A program made the position numbers and the translations under genes. Positions 16,602 to 25,408 of a stretch of DNA of 48,298 bases are shown one piece after another. The notes under the pieces were generated by a model. It worked only from the letters and a program-made list of their open reading frames with translations, did no database searches and was not told the DNA's origin. Positions within the stretch are counted from its first letter, which is position 1. The number at the start of each line of letters is the position of its first letter. The DNA is from Actinacidiphila oryziradicis (GTDB lineage Bacteria; Actinomycetota; Actinomycetes; Streptomycetales; Streptomycetaceae): the NCBI RefSeq assembly GCF_005047355.1, contig NZ_SUMC01000062.1:1-48298 (forward strand), given 5' to 3'.

Positions 16602-16610
16602 AAGCCCTTC
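16602..16610. repeat. right target-site duplication of the composite transposon
   Basis: AAGCCCTTC, an exact copy of 11184-11192, directly outside the right inverted repeat. Confidence 0.85.
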
Positions 16611-16777
16611 TGCACACGGCTGCCAAGGATCGAGTTCAGCCTCTCCCGGGGCCGCATCCGCCGGATTTCGTCGGGCACTTCCAGCGGAAAGGGCCGCCCT
16701 GTGCCCCGGCTCGTGAAGTGCACCAGCTCGTCGCTCTGAGCCGGATCCACTGGGCCCAGCACCGGTATGTTCCCCAC
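16602..16777 (-). pseudogene. N-terminal part of the gene split by the transposon
   Basis: A GTG at 16775-16777 opens MGNIPVLGPVDPAQSDELVH, FTSRGTGRPFPLEVPDEIRR and NSILGSRVQKG. At the 9-bp duplication the reading frame enters the transposon; joined instead to 11183 it continues KGFPPFGTTRACVCFSESPP. The combined gene would encode about 228 residues. This part gives the start and confirms the host gene was intact before insertion. Function unknown. Confidence 0.7.
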
Positions 16778-17289
16778 CCATCCCCACCCTGCCCGTCAGT
16801 AGCGGAAGCCGAACAGCCGGGTCTATCAGGAATTAGGCTCTGACAAGATTTTCGTAGCCGGTGATCGAATGCGTCGAGGTGCGTGGTTTTTCCCTGTTCC
16901 GGGTGCAGGATGGGACGTGTATGACGTCGAGTTGGAGATCCTGCTGCCGCAGCTGGCCGCAGTGCGGATCGAGGGAGTGCAGGTCGGCACTGTCTACGAC
17001 GCCTTTGAGGACTCGCTGCGATGGTGAACCACTCCTCGGCTGACAGCGCCGGGTTCGTACCGCTGGCACCTCCGACAACCTGGCAAGGGTGGGATGCTTT
17101 CGTGCACCGGGCACCGGTGTCCGGTGCAAGACTCGGACGGCGTCACATGGTCACAGGCTGACCGCGAGGACCCACCGCGGTACATGACCCGTGGGCCAGC
17201 GGCCCCCGGTGCGCGCCTGCACCGAGCCACTACTGACTCGCGGCTGGTCCGCCCCCGTCGGGAACAAGGCCGTCGAACCACCGCAGCCC

Positions 17290-17560
17290 AGCCGGCCCGG
17301 CCGACCGCGGTGCGGTGGGTCGGCGGAATGACGCCGAGCGCGAGGAGGCCGACGAAGGCGGCCAGCGGCACGTTGACGCAGAAGACGGCGGCCCAGCCGA
17401 AGACCTGCGTAAAAACACCGCCGAGCAGCGAACCGAGCACCATGGCGCTGCTACCGGTGGCTCCTGGCCCAGGGCCCGGTTGCGTTCGCCCTCTGGCGAA
17501 GGTGATGGTGATAGGGAGAGAGTGGCCAGGGCGCGGCAGACACCGCCGAGGAACATCCGC
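17290..17560 (-). pseudogene. fragment of a DHA2-type MFS drug exporter
   Basis: The frame holds GATGSSAMVLGSLLGGVFTQ, VFGWAAVFCVNVPLAAFVGL, LALGVIPPTHRT. These match the segment spanning helices 5-6 of 14-helix MFS exporters (GG-x3-W-x2-F-x2-N-x-P). Just upstream, GERNRALG lies in another frame, so the fragment is frameshifted; both ends of the gene are missing. The rest of 16778-17641 has no gene I can support. It includes a nearly perfect 26-bp palindrome at 17103-17128 of unknown role. Confidence 0.55.
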
Positions 17561-17641
17561 GTCCGATCTTCCCTGGCGACCGTGCGGTGAACGTCGTGCG
17601 ATGCCCGCACGACGTCGGAGGCAAGCGTGGGCAATTCCTCG

Positions 17642-18742
17642 TCAGGAATCCGCCAGGTGCGGGAAACGGAACTCGGTGCGCGTGCGGTACTCCTCGCCGG
17701 GCTGCAGGACGGTGCTCGGGTACTCCGGGCGGTTCGGCGAGTCGGGGAAGTGCTGGGTCTCCAGGCACACGGCGCCGTGGCGCTCGTAGGGCTTGGCGTC
17801 GGCCCGGGCCAGCGAGCCGTCCAGGGCGTTGCCGGTGTAGACCTGGATGCCGAGCTCGGTGGTCCACACCTCCATCCGCCGGCCGCTGTCGGGGTCGGCG
17901 AGGCGGGCCGCGCGGCGCAGCTCCCCTGTGGCGGCGGCCGGGGAGAGCACCCAGCAGTGGTCGTAGCCCCCGGCGTCGGTGAGCTGGCCGTCCTGATCGG
18001 CGATCCGGTCGCCGATCGGGTGGGCGTGGCGGAAGTCGAAGGCGGTGCCCTCAGTGGGTGCAGGCGGGCCCAGCGGGATCGCCTCGGCGGTCACGGGCAG
18101 GTACGCCTCGGAGTCCAGTGCCAGGGTGTGGCCGAGCACGTCGCCGCGGCCGGCTCCGGCGAGGTTGAAGTACGAGTGGTTGGTGAGGTTGACGACGGTG
18201 GGCCGGTCGGTGCGGGCCCGGTAGTCGACGGCGAGGGTGCCGCTGCGGTCGAGGCTGTAGGTGACCGCGACGTCCAGGGTGCCGGGGAATCCCATGTCAC
18301 CGTGGGGGCTGCGCAGTTCGAGCCGCAGTGCGGCCAGGTCGCCGCCGTTGCCGGAGGCCGGGCGGCCGTCCCACAGCCGCCGGTGGAAGCCGTCGGGGCC
18401 GCCGTGCAGCGCGTGGCCGCGGTCGGCGGCGGGCACGTGGTGGGTCACTCCGTCGAGGGTGAAGCGACCGCCCGCGATGCGGTTGCCGTAACGGCCGACG
18501 AGCGCGCCGAGGTAGGGGTTGGGCGCGGTGTACTGCGCCATGCCGGGCAGGCCGAGCACGATGTCGTCGACGCGCCCGGACGGTCCCGGCACGCGCAGGC
18601 TGTGCACGATGCCGCCGTAGGTGAGCACGTCCGCACGGACCCCGCCGCCGGAGTCCAGCCGCCAGCGGTGCACGGGTCGGCCGTCGGGCGCGGTGCCGAA
18701 CGGTGAGCCGGTCAGGGTGGGGCGGGACATCGACATCGTCAT
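17642..18742 (-). CDS. galM: aldose 1-epimerase (mutarotase)
   Basis: A 366-residue enzyme that interconverts alpha and beta anomers of free sugars. Visible are NPYLGALVGRYGNRIAGGRF, the catalytic His region LHGGPDGFHRRLW, PTVVNLTNHSYFNLAG with the second key His, and the C-terminal VCLETQHFPDSPNRPEYPST with the catalytic Glu. The ATG at 18740-18742 has GAGGA upstream; ATGs at 18736 and 18730 are alternatives. It lies 51 bp after the LacI gene at the end of the sugar operon. It probably converts the beta-linked sugar released by the exported enzymes into the anomer used inside the cell. Confidence 0.9.
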   Translation of the reverse strand: MTMSMSRPTLTGSPFGTAPDGRPVHRWRLDSGGGVRADVLTYGGIVHSLRVPGPSGRVDDIVLGLPGMAQYTAPNPYLGALVGRYGNRIAGGRFTLDGVTHHVPAADRGHALHGGPDGFHRRLWDGRPASGNGGDLAALRLELRSPHGDMGFPGTLDVAVTYSLDRSGTLAVDYRARTDRPTVVNLTNHSYFNLAGAGRGDVLGHTLALDSEAYLPVTAEAIPLGPPAPTEGTAFDFRHAHPIGDRIADQDGQLTDAGGYDHCWVLSPAAATGELRRAARLADPDSGRRMEVWTTELGIQVYTGNALDGSLARADAKPYERHGAVCLETQHFPDSPNRPEYPSTVLQPGEEYRTRTEFRFPHLADS

Positions 18743-18793
18743 CCTCGGTCGTCCTCGGTGGGGAGGTGGTGGCGGCGCTGAGGTTGGTGCCGG

Positions 18794-19819
18794 TCAGGCT
18801 CTTCGGATCGCGGTGGACTCGCGCACGATCAGCCGGTAGCCGGGCAGGATCCGCTGGGGCGCCGGCGGCGTGTCCTCCCCCCGGGCGGCGATCCGCTCCA
18901 CGAGGCAGTCCACGGCGAGGCGGGCGAGACCCGACTTGTCCGGGGCTACGGTGCTGAGGGAGACCGCTCCGTAGCGCCCCTCCTCGATGTCGTCGAAGCC
19001 GACCACGGCGATGTCCTCGGGCACGCGCAGGCCGCGTTCGACCAGGGTCCGCATGGCGCCGAGCGCGACCAGGTCGTTGTAGGCGAAGACGGCGTCGGGG
19101 CGCTTGTCCCGGTCGAGCAGGCAGGCCATAGCGGCGGCGCCGTCGGCCCGGTCGTAGCCCTCGGTGGCCACCACCATGGACTCGTCGGGGACCAGGCCGG
19201 CCGAGGTGATCGCCTCTCGCCAGCCGCGCAGCCGCAGATGGGCGGGCTGGCGGGCGCTCTCGCGGCGCGCGCCGAGGAAGGCCACCCGGCGCCGGCCGAG
19301 GTCGAGCAGGTGGCGCACCGCGATCCGGGCCGCGCCGACGTTGTCGATCATGATGTGGTCATAGGGGACGTCGTACTCGCGCTCGCCCAGCAGCACCATC
19401 GGCGGGTCCTCGGGCCGGGCCAGCAGGTCCTCGCGCTCCAGCCGGATCGGGCTGAGGATCAGACCGTCGATGACGTGCGAGCGGAAGCCCTGCGAGACCA
19501 GTATCTCCTTCTCGCGCAGGCCCGCGGTGTGGTCGAGCAGCACCGTCAGGTCGTGTCGGGCGGCCGCGTCGATCACAGCGCCGGCGACCTCCGCGAAGTA
19601 GGGGTTGCCCAGCTCGGGGATGGCCAGCGTGATAAGGCCGGTGCGGCCCTTGCGCAGGTGGCGGGCTGTCAGGTTGGGCCGGTAGCCCAGCTCGTCGATG
19701 GCCCGCTGGACCCGCTGGCGGGTGCGAGGGGTCACGTGCGGGTAGTCGTTGACGACGTTCGAGACGGTCTTCGCCGACACGCCGGCCCGCAGCGCGACAT
19801 CCTTCAGGCTGACGCCCAC
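18794..19819 (-). CDS. LacI-family transcriptional repressor of the sugar locus
   Basis: A 341-residue regulator. The N-terminal helix-turn-helix and hinge are classical (SLKDVALRAGVSAKTVSNVV, then TRQRVQRAIDELGYRPNLTA). Residues 60-340 form a periplasmic-binding-like sugar sensor (GLITLAIPELGNPYFAEVAG; IAVVGFDDIEEGRYGAVSLS). It follows the permease genes by 83 bp and precedes galM. Two LacI-type operators, TACAACGATGTA and its reverse complement, lie in the divergent control region at 24.9-25.3 kb. It very likely represses both the transporter operon and the exported-enzyme operon until the sugar arrives. Confidence 0.9.
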   Translation of the reverse strand: MGVSLKDVALRAGVSAKTVSNVVNDYPHVTPRTRQRVQRAIDELGYRPNLTARHLRKGRTGLITLAIPELGNPYFAEVAGAVIDAAARHDLTVLLDHTAGLREKEILVSQGFRSHVIDGLILSPIRLEREDLLARPEDPPMVLLGEREYDVPYDHIMIDNVGAARIAVRHLLDLGRRRVAFLGARRESARQPAHLRLRGWREAITSAGLVPDESMVVATEGYDRADGAAAMACLLDRDKRPDAVFAYNDLVALGAMRTLVERGLRVPEDIAVVGFDDIEEGRYGAVSLSTVAPDKSGLARLAVDCLVERIAARGEDTPPAPQRILPGYRLIVRESTAIRRA

Positions 19820-19902
19820 GGCAATCCTTTCTCAGGGGGCCGGAGGGATGGTCCGGCTGTCTGCTGGGCGGCCGCGCGGGCGCCAGGTTCGGCAACGGGT
19901 GC

Positions 19903-20898
19903 TCATTCCAGCTGCTGGGTGCGGCTGAGCAGGGTCTGCATGAGGACTACCACAGCGAGGAAGGCGCCGTTCACGGTGTCGGTGAAGGCGGAGCCGTACT
20001 GCGAGAAGTAGTGGTCGATGAGGTTGTGGATGACCGCGAGCAGCAGAACGCCGCTGACGGTGCCGCTGACCGACCCGCTGCCTCCGGTGAGCAGGGTGCC
20101 GCCGATGACGACCGAGGCGATGGCGGTCAGTTCGTAGCCGACGCCGATGGTGGTCACGCCGGAGCCCAGGCGCGCGCCGCCGAGCGCTCCCGCGGCGGCG
20201 GCGAGCGTGCCCGACAACAGGTAGACCAGTACCTTGGCGCGGGCCACCGGCAGGCCGAGCAGCAGCGCCGCGTTCTCGTTGCCGCCCATCGCGGTGAGGG
20301 TGGCGCCGAAGCGGGTGCGGGTCAGCAGCAGGGCGCCCAGCGCGAAGAGCGCGGCCACGATCAGCACGGGCGTCCAGGTGCCGGCCCCGAGCGGGCGGAA
20401 CGCGGAGTGCTGCGGCACGAGGTAGGTGGTCGCGCCCTCGTCGGTGATGGCCTGCAACAGCCCGCGCAGCCCGAGCAGTCCGACCAGGGTGACGATGAAG
20501 GGCGCCATGCGGGCCTTGGCGACGAGCAGTCCCTGCACGGTGCCCCAGGCGGCTCCGACGGCCGGCGGCAGCAGGATCGCCAGCCATGTGCCGTGGGTGG
20601 ACCCGTAGGCGCCGAGCACTCCCCCGAGCGCGTACATCGAGCCGACCGACAGGTCGATGCCGCCCGTGATGATGACGAAGGTCATACCGAGCGCCAGCAG
20701 CCACACGAACGCGTTGTTACCGAGGATGCTGCTGATGTTGGACCAGGTCGGGAAGGTGGAGGAGGTCGCGGAGGCGATGGCGACGACCAGCACCAGCACG
20801 GCCAGCGCGCCGCGCCGCTGGATCTGTGAGGCGATCCGTTCGCCGAGGGTGGAGCGCGCTGTGCCCGCCCCCGCGGTCGTCAGGACGGTGGAGGTCAT
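19903..20898 (-). CDS. sugar ABC transporter permease (YjfF-like)
   Basis: A 331-residue inner-membrane protein of the RbsC/BPD_transp_2 family with about 10 helices. Signature stretches are GMTFVIITGGIDLSVGSMYA and AIASVVIGGTLLTGGSGSVS. It pairs with the second permease just upstream; the ATG overlaps that gene's stop by four bases (ATGA). Two different permease genes with one fused ATPase match the E. coli galactofuranose importer YtfQRT-YjfF, so a furanose substrate is plausible. Confidence 0.87.
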   Translation of the reverse strand: MTSTVLTTAGAGTARSTLGERIASQIQRRGALAVLVLVVAIASATSSTFPTWSNISSILGNNAFVWLLALGMTFVIITGGIDLSVGSMYALGGVLGAYGSTHGTWLAILLPPAVGAAWGTVQGLLVAKARMAPFIVTLVGLLGLRGLLQAITDEGATTYLVPQHSAFRPLGAGTWTPVLIVAALFALGALLLTRTRFGATLTAMGGNENAALLLGLPVARAKVLVYLLSGTLAAAAGALGGARLGSGVTTIGVGYELTAIASVVIGGTLLTGGSGSVSGTVSGVLLLAVIHNLIDHYFSQYGSAFTDTVNGAFLAVVVLMQTLLSRTQQLE

Positions 20899-21860
20899 CG
20901 GGTACCACGCTCCTGGGAGGCGTACACGGCGAAGCAGATGATGGCCGCCTCGACGATCTGGGTGTACGAGGTGTGCACGTTGTGCTGGGTGAGCACCGCG
21001 GTGATCAGCTGCATGAACAGCGCTCCGGCGACGGTACCGAGCACCCGCACCCGGCCGCCCGACAGCGGGGTGCCGCCGACGACGACCGCGGTGATCGCGT
21101 CGAGCTCCATGTTCAGGCCCTGGTTGGCGGGGTCGGCCTCGGCGCCGTGGCCGACGATGAGCACGCCGGCCAGCGCGGCCAGCACCCCTGAGATCATGTA
21201 GACGGTGATCAGCACGCGCCGCACGGGCAGCCCGGACAGCCGGCTGGCCTGCCGGTTGTCGCCGACGGCCACCAGCTGCCTGCCGAAGGTCGTGCGGCGC
21301 ACCAGCAGGCCGGTGAGCAGCGCGCACACCCCGGCGATCCACGCCATCTCGGGCAGCCCCGCGATGTTGCGCGAGCCGAGGTCGAGAATGCCGGACTGGG
21401 TGACGGGTTTGGCGGAGTTGCCGTTGATGATCTCGGCCAGGCCGCGTACACCGATCATCAGCGACAGGGTGGCGACGATGGGCTGGATGCGGGCGAAGGC
21501 GACCATCGCACCGCCGACCGCTCCTGACGCGGCGCCCAGCAGGAGGGCGGCGACCACGACTCCGCCAAGCCCGTACCCGGCGTAGAGCGGCACGACGGAG
21601 GCGGCCAGCGCGATGACGGCGCCGACCGACAGGTCAATGCCCTCGGTGCCGATGACCAGGGCCATGCCGAGCGCGACGAGCAGGGTAGGCGCCACCTGGA
21701 AGAGCTGGACGCGGATGTTGCTCATCTCGACGAACGACGTGTCAAGTCCTACGGCGACGAGGAACAGCGCGACCAGGGCGGCGTAGACGCCGAACTCCTG
21801 GAGCAGGCGCAGCAGGCGGGCCCGGTCGGCGACGGGGCCGGGCCAGGTGAGCGAGGTCAT
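20895..21860 (-). CDS. sugar ABC transporter permease (YtfT-like)
   Basis: A 321-residue permease of the ribose/galactofuranose class. Hydrophobic helices begin near residue 25. The core motif is ALVIGTEGIDLSVGAVIALA, and the EAA-like region is DAITAVVVGGTPLSGGRVRV. Its ATG overlaps the ATPase stop by four bases and its stop overlaps the next permease, so all three are coupled. It should form a heterodimeric channel with the downstream permease. Confidence 0.87.
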   Translation of the reverse strand: MTSLTWPGPVADRARLLRLLQEFGVYAALVALFLVAVGLDTSFVEMSNIRVQLFQVAPTLLVALGMALVIGTEGIDLSVGAVIALAASVVPLYAGYGLGGVVVAALLLGAASGAVGGAMVAFARIQPIVATLSLMIGVRGLAEIINGNSAKPVTQSGILDLGSRNIAGLPEMAWIAGVCALLTGLLVRRTTFGRQLVAVGDNRQASRLSGLPVRRVLITVYMISGVLAALAGVLIVGHGAEADPANQGLNMELDAITAVVVGGTPLSGGRVRVLGTVAGALFMQLITAVLTQHNVHTSYTQIVEAAIICFAVYASQERGTR

Positions 21861-23590
21861 CGCTGGTTCTCCTTGACGGGTGCAGGCTCGGACGTCCCGC
21901 CCGGGTCCGTGGCGGCTTCCTCCGACGGGCCTTCGCCCTGCGGATCGTGCGCGGCGGGCTCAGCCGGCTCCTCGCCCTGCGCATCGTGCACGGCAGGCTC
22001 AGCAGGGGCCTCGCCCGTCGCATCGTGCGGGGCGGGCTCGCCGGCCGTCTCCTCGGGCGCGGTGGCGAGCGCGTCGAGCAGGCCCTCCTCGGTGACCTCC
22101 TCGTCGGCCAGGTGCCCGACGACGTGGCCGTCCTTGAGGATCACCACGCGGTCGGAGCCCTCGATCAGCTCCTCCAGGTCGGAGGAGATCAGCAGTACGC
22201 CGAGGCCGTCGCCGGCGAGTTCGTCGATCAGCCCCTGTACTTCGGCCTTCGCGCCGACGTCGATGCCGCGGGTCGGCTCGTCGAGCAGCAGCACCTTGGG
22301 GTTGAGGCACAGCCAGCGGGCGAGCAGCACCTTCTGCTGGTTGCCGCCCGACAGGTCGCTGACCTTCTGGTCGGGACCGGACGCCTTGATCCGCAGCCGC
22401 TCCATGAAGAACGTGACGATCTCGTCCTGCTTGGCCTGCGAGACCAAGCCGGCGCGCGAGAGCCGCGGCAGCGCGGCGAGCGAGATGTTCTCGCGCACCG
22501 ACAGGTTGGGGATGATGCCCTCGGCCTTGCGGTCCTCGGGGAGCATCACGACCCCGGCCCGGATCGCGGCCGCGGGGCTGCGCCGGTGCATCGCGCGCCC
22601 TTCGACCTCGACGGTGCCGCTCTCGGTGGCGAGCGCGCCGACGATCGCCTTCGCGGTCTCGCTGCGGCCAGCGCCCAGCAGCCCGCCGAGGCCCACGACT
22701 TCGCCGGGGTGGACGTCGAGCGAGACGCCATGCAAGCGGTGACGGATCGACAGGCCGGTTGCCCTCAGGACGGGTTGGCCCTCCTGACGGTCGTGGCGGT
22801 CGGTGTCGAACGCGGTGGTGCCCTTGTCCCGTACGGCCGACATCTCCCGGCCGAGCATCAGTGAGACCAGCCGGAGCCGCTGGAGTTCGGCGATGGCCCC
22901 GGTGTGCACGACCGCGCCGTCGCGCATCACGGTGACCCGGTCGCAGATCGCGTACAGCTCGTCGAGCCGGTGGCTGACGTAGACCACCGCGATACCCTGC
23001 TCCTTCAGGTCGCGGATGACCGAGAAGAGGGTGTCGACCTCGCGCGGCTCCAGTGAGGAGGTGGGCTCATCCATGATGACCACGCGCGCGTCGACCTGCA
23101 CCGCGCGGGCCAGCGCCACCATCTGCTGGGCGCCCAGGCCCAGGCTGCGCAGCGGCCGGGTGACGTCGACGTGCACGCCGTAGCGGTCGAGCACCTCGGT
23201 GGCCTCGCGGTTCATCCGGGCGACGTCGACCAGCCCGAAGCGGCGCGGTTCACGGCCGAGGTGGAGGTTGCGCGCGACCGACATCAGGGGGACGAGGTTG
23301 ACCTCCTGGTAGATGGTGGAGATCCCGGCGGCCTGTGCCTCCAGCGGGTTCCTGAAGTCGAGTGCGCGGCCGGCCAGCCGCACCGTCCCTGAGTCCGGAC
23401 GGTAGACCCCGGTCATCACCTTGATCAGGGTGGACTTGCCCGCGCCGTTCTCGCCGATCAGCGCGTGCACCTCGGCGGGGCGCAGGGCGAAGTCCACGTC
23501 GCGCAGCGCGTGCACGCCGGCGAAGCTCTTGTTCACCCCGGCGACCTCCAGGACGGAGTCGCCGCGGGGCTCGGGGTCCTTGTGGACCAC
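21857..23590 (-). CDS. sugar ABC transporter ATP-binding protein, tandem ABC domains
   Basis: A 577-residue RbsA/YtfR-type ATPase. The first domain has Walker A GENGAGKSTLIK, a weak signature LGLGAQQMVALARAV and Walker B VVIMDEPTSSL. The second has a degenerate Walker A (GGLLGAGRSETAKA), the signature LSGGNQQKVLLARWL and Walker B VLLLDEPTRGID. A degenerate second site is normal for the family. Unusual is a roughly 65-residue acidic tail with three imperfect 13-residue repeats (GEEPAEPAAHDPQ type). It is coupled to the permease genes. Confidence 0.92.
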   Translation of the reverse strand: MVHKDPEPRGDSVLEVAGVNKSFAGVHALRDVDFALRPAEVHALIGENGAGKSTLIKVMTGVYRPDSGTVRLAGRALDFRNPLEAQAAGISTIYQEVNLVPLMSVARNLHLGREPRRFGLVDVARMNREATEVLDRYGVHVDVTRPLRSLGLGAQQMVALARAVQVDARVVIMDEPTSSLEPREVDTLFSVIRDLKEQGIAVVYVSHRLDELYAICDRVTVMRDGAVVHTGAIAELQRLRLVSLMLGREMSAVRDKGTTAFDTDRHDRQEGQPVLRATGLSIRHRLHGVSLDVHPGEVVGLGGLLGAGRSETAKAIVGALATESGTVEVEGRAMHRRSPAAAIRAGVVMLPEDRKAEGIIPNLSVRENISLAALPRLSRAGLVSQAKQDEIVTFFMERLRIKASGPDQKVSDLSGGNQQKVLLARWLCLNPKVLLLDEPTRGIDVGAKAEVQGLIDELAGDGLGVLLISSDLEELIEGSDRVVILKDGHVVGHLADEEVTEEGLLDALATAPEETAGEPAPHDATGEAPAEPAVHDAQGEEPAEPAAHDPQGEGPSEEAATDPGGTSEPAPVKENQR

Positions 23591-23649
23591 GTCTGCCTCC
23601 TCGTACGGGACTGCCGGGCGCGGTGGTACGGCGCGGCAGCCGGTGCGGC

Positions 23650-23694
23650 GGGTCCGGTGGCCGCGGGAGGAGGACCTCCGCGGCCACCGGACCC
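23650..23694 (-). terminator. strong intercistronic stem-loop after the binding-protein gene
   Basis: A perfect 17-bp stem (23650-23666 with 23678-23694) lies in the 114-bp gap between the binding-protein stop and the ATPase start. Such hairpins commonly attenuate transcription or protect the upstream mRNA, giving more binding protein than membrane components. Confidence 0.55.
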
Positions 23695-23704
23695 GGCGGC
23701 TCGG

Positions 23705-24820
23705 TCAGTACACCAGGCCCTGGGAGAGCGCCTGCTTGGCGTTGCTCGCGGTGAAGTGGCCGTCCTTGATGATCACCTTGGGCTGCACGCCTGTGGTGCC
23801 GTAGAAGTCCTGCAGCGACTGGAAGGCGAGCGGACCGAACCGCGGGTTGGTCTCGATGTCGGCGACGGCCTGGCCGCCGGCGACGTTCTGGACCATCTGC
23901 GAGATGCCGTCGATGGTGACGATCTTGACGTCCTTGCCGGGGGTCTTGCCGGCGGACTTGATCGCCTGGATGGCGCCGAGTGCCATCTCGTCGTTCTCGG
24001 CGTAGACCGCGTTGATGTCGGAGTGCGCCTGGAGCAGCTGCTCCATCACCTTCTGGCCGTCGGTCTGGGCGAAGTTGCCGGTCTGCGAGGCCACGACCTT
24101 CACGTTCGGGTATTTGGCCTTGACCCGGTCCTCGAAGCCCTTGGTCCGGTCGGTGGTGACGTTGTTGCCGGGGGTGCCGGTCAGGATCGCCACGTGCGCG
24201 TTGCCGCCGGTGGCGCCCACGAGGTCGTCGGCGGCTATCTGCGCCTGGCCGTAGAAGTCCGAGCCGATGAAGGCGATGAAGTCGCCGCACGCGGTGCCGG
24301 TCACGGTGCGGTCGATGGTGAGCACCGGGATCTTCTTCGCCTTGGCCTGCGCCAGCGCGGGGCCGAGGCCGTCGGAGTTCTCCGGGGCCACGATCAGGGC
24401 CTTGGCGCCCTGGGCGATCATGTCCTCGATCTGCGAGTTCTGCGCGTTGACGTCGGCGTTGGCGTTGCGCTCGATGAGCTTGACGCCCAGTTGCTTGGCC
24501 TGCGCCTCGATGCTCTTGGTCTCGGTGGCCCTGAAGGGGTTGCTGGTCGACTCGGACTGCGAGAAGCCGACCACCGTCTTACCGTCGGTGATGTCGAGCT
24601 TGGGCACTCCGCCGCCGTACGTCTGGTACGTGCAGCCCTTGCCGGTGGCGGAGTCGGTGGGTGTGGCGAGCTGCTGGGCGGCCGCGGTGTTGTTGGCACT
24701 CGCGCCGGCGTCGGACTTGGGCGAGTCGTTGCCGGAGTTGGTGCAGGCGGTCGCGGTCAGGCACAGGCCGGCGGTCAGTACCGCGGCGGAGACGGCCTTG
24801 GCCCGGAGGGAGGCGTACAT
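23705..24820 (-). CDS. sugar ABC transporter substrate-binding lipoprotein (YtfQ-like)
   Basis: A 371-residue exported lipoprotein. The signal peptide MYASLRAKAVSAAVLTAGLC ends in a lipobox (LTATAC) with the lipidated Cys near residue 26. A low-complexity linker follows, then a Peripla_BP_4 fold: TVVGFSQSESTSNPFRATET, GAKALIVAPENSDGLGPALA, VLTIDRTVTGTACGDFIAFI, VYAENDEMALGAIQAIKSAG, IVTIDGISQMVQNVAGGQAV. The wording follows YtfQ, the galactofuranose binder. It is the first gene of the transporter operon and has a LacI operator about 110 bp upstream. Confidence 0.92.
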   Translation of the reverse strand: MYASLRAKAVSAAVLTAGLCLTATACTNSGNDSPKSDAGASANNTAAAQQLATPTDSATGKGCTYQTYGGGVPKLDITDGKTVVGFSQSESTSNPFRATETKSIEAQAKQLGVKLIERNANADVNAQNSQIEDMIAQGAKALIVAPENSDGLGPALAQAKAKKIPVLTIDRTVTGTACGDFIAFIGSDFYGQAQIAADDLVGATGGNAHVAILTGTPGNNVTTDRTKGFEDRVKAKYPNVKVVASQTGNFAQTDGQKVMEQLLQAHSDINAVYAENDEMALGAIQAIKSAGKTPGKDVKIVTIDGISQMVQNVAGGQAVADIETNPRFGPLAFQSLQDFYGTTGVQPKVIIKDGHFTASNAKQALSQGLVY

Positions 24821-24930
24821 GCGCCGATCACATCCTCGTCGAAACGGTCGGGGCGTGCGGGGTTCTGGTGGAAGAGCGAAGAGGAAACCAGCCGGGCGGG
24901 CTTGGGGAGCGACCTGGCCTGACAGGTTGT

Positions 24931-24942
24931 TACAACGATGTA
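24931..24942. promoter_or_regulatory. LacI-type operator of the transporter operon
   Basis: TACAACGATGTA is an imperfect palindrome around a central CG, the usual form of LacI-family sites. It lies about 110 bp upstream of the binding-protein ATG. The same 12 bases occur on the opposite strand at 25244. The 588-bp divergent gap (24821-25408) holds no gene. Confidence 0.7.
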
Positions 24943-25243
24943 GAAGGACCTTGGGGTACGGCCCCGAACGCTGTCAAGACATCGGTCCGTCTTCGTCGCA
25001 ATCGGCTTCGGCGGCGGGCCCGCAGGACGGCCCTGGAGGGCACTGATTTGCGTCTCCTGGCCCCCCCCAGCTCTCCGCGAGACACTTCGGGCAACGCTGA
25101 CTGACCATCAAACCGGCAGGTGAGGTGGGGTGTTCGGGGTCCTCCGGCAGGCCCCGGAGGGCACGGAAACACCTCCGAAATATGTTGGACCCGAAGGGTG
25201 GACATGACATCCGGGCTGTGCTGTCATCGTCCTGCTCCGCTTT

Positions 25244-25255
25244 TACATCGTTGTA
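25244..25255. promoter_or_regulatory. LacI-type operator of the exported-enzyme operon
   Basis: TACATCGTTGTA is the exact reverse complement of the site at 24931. It lies about 150 bp upstream of the glutaminase-like gene. The pair suggests that one repressor controls both arms, possibly by looping over 313 bp. Confidence 0.7.
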
Positions 25256-25408
25256 GGAACTACCTCCGACGCCTGCCGTGCGGTCGCTGCCGGGCCCTCC
25301 GCGCGATCCCTCCACGGTTCCTTCCGGCGGCTCGACGCGCCTGCCCGCCCTCGCGCGCACTTCCCTGCCCTTCACCGCTGTCCCCGAGCGGCTCCTCCAG
25401 GAGAACCG

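Noticed and set aside
17103..17128. A 26-bp near-perfect palindrome as an operator
   Set aside because: No promoter or intact gene is nearby and the surrounding sequence is decayed, so it is mentioned only as unexplained.
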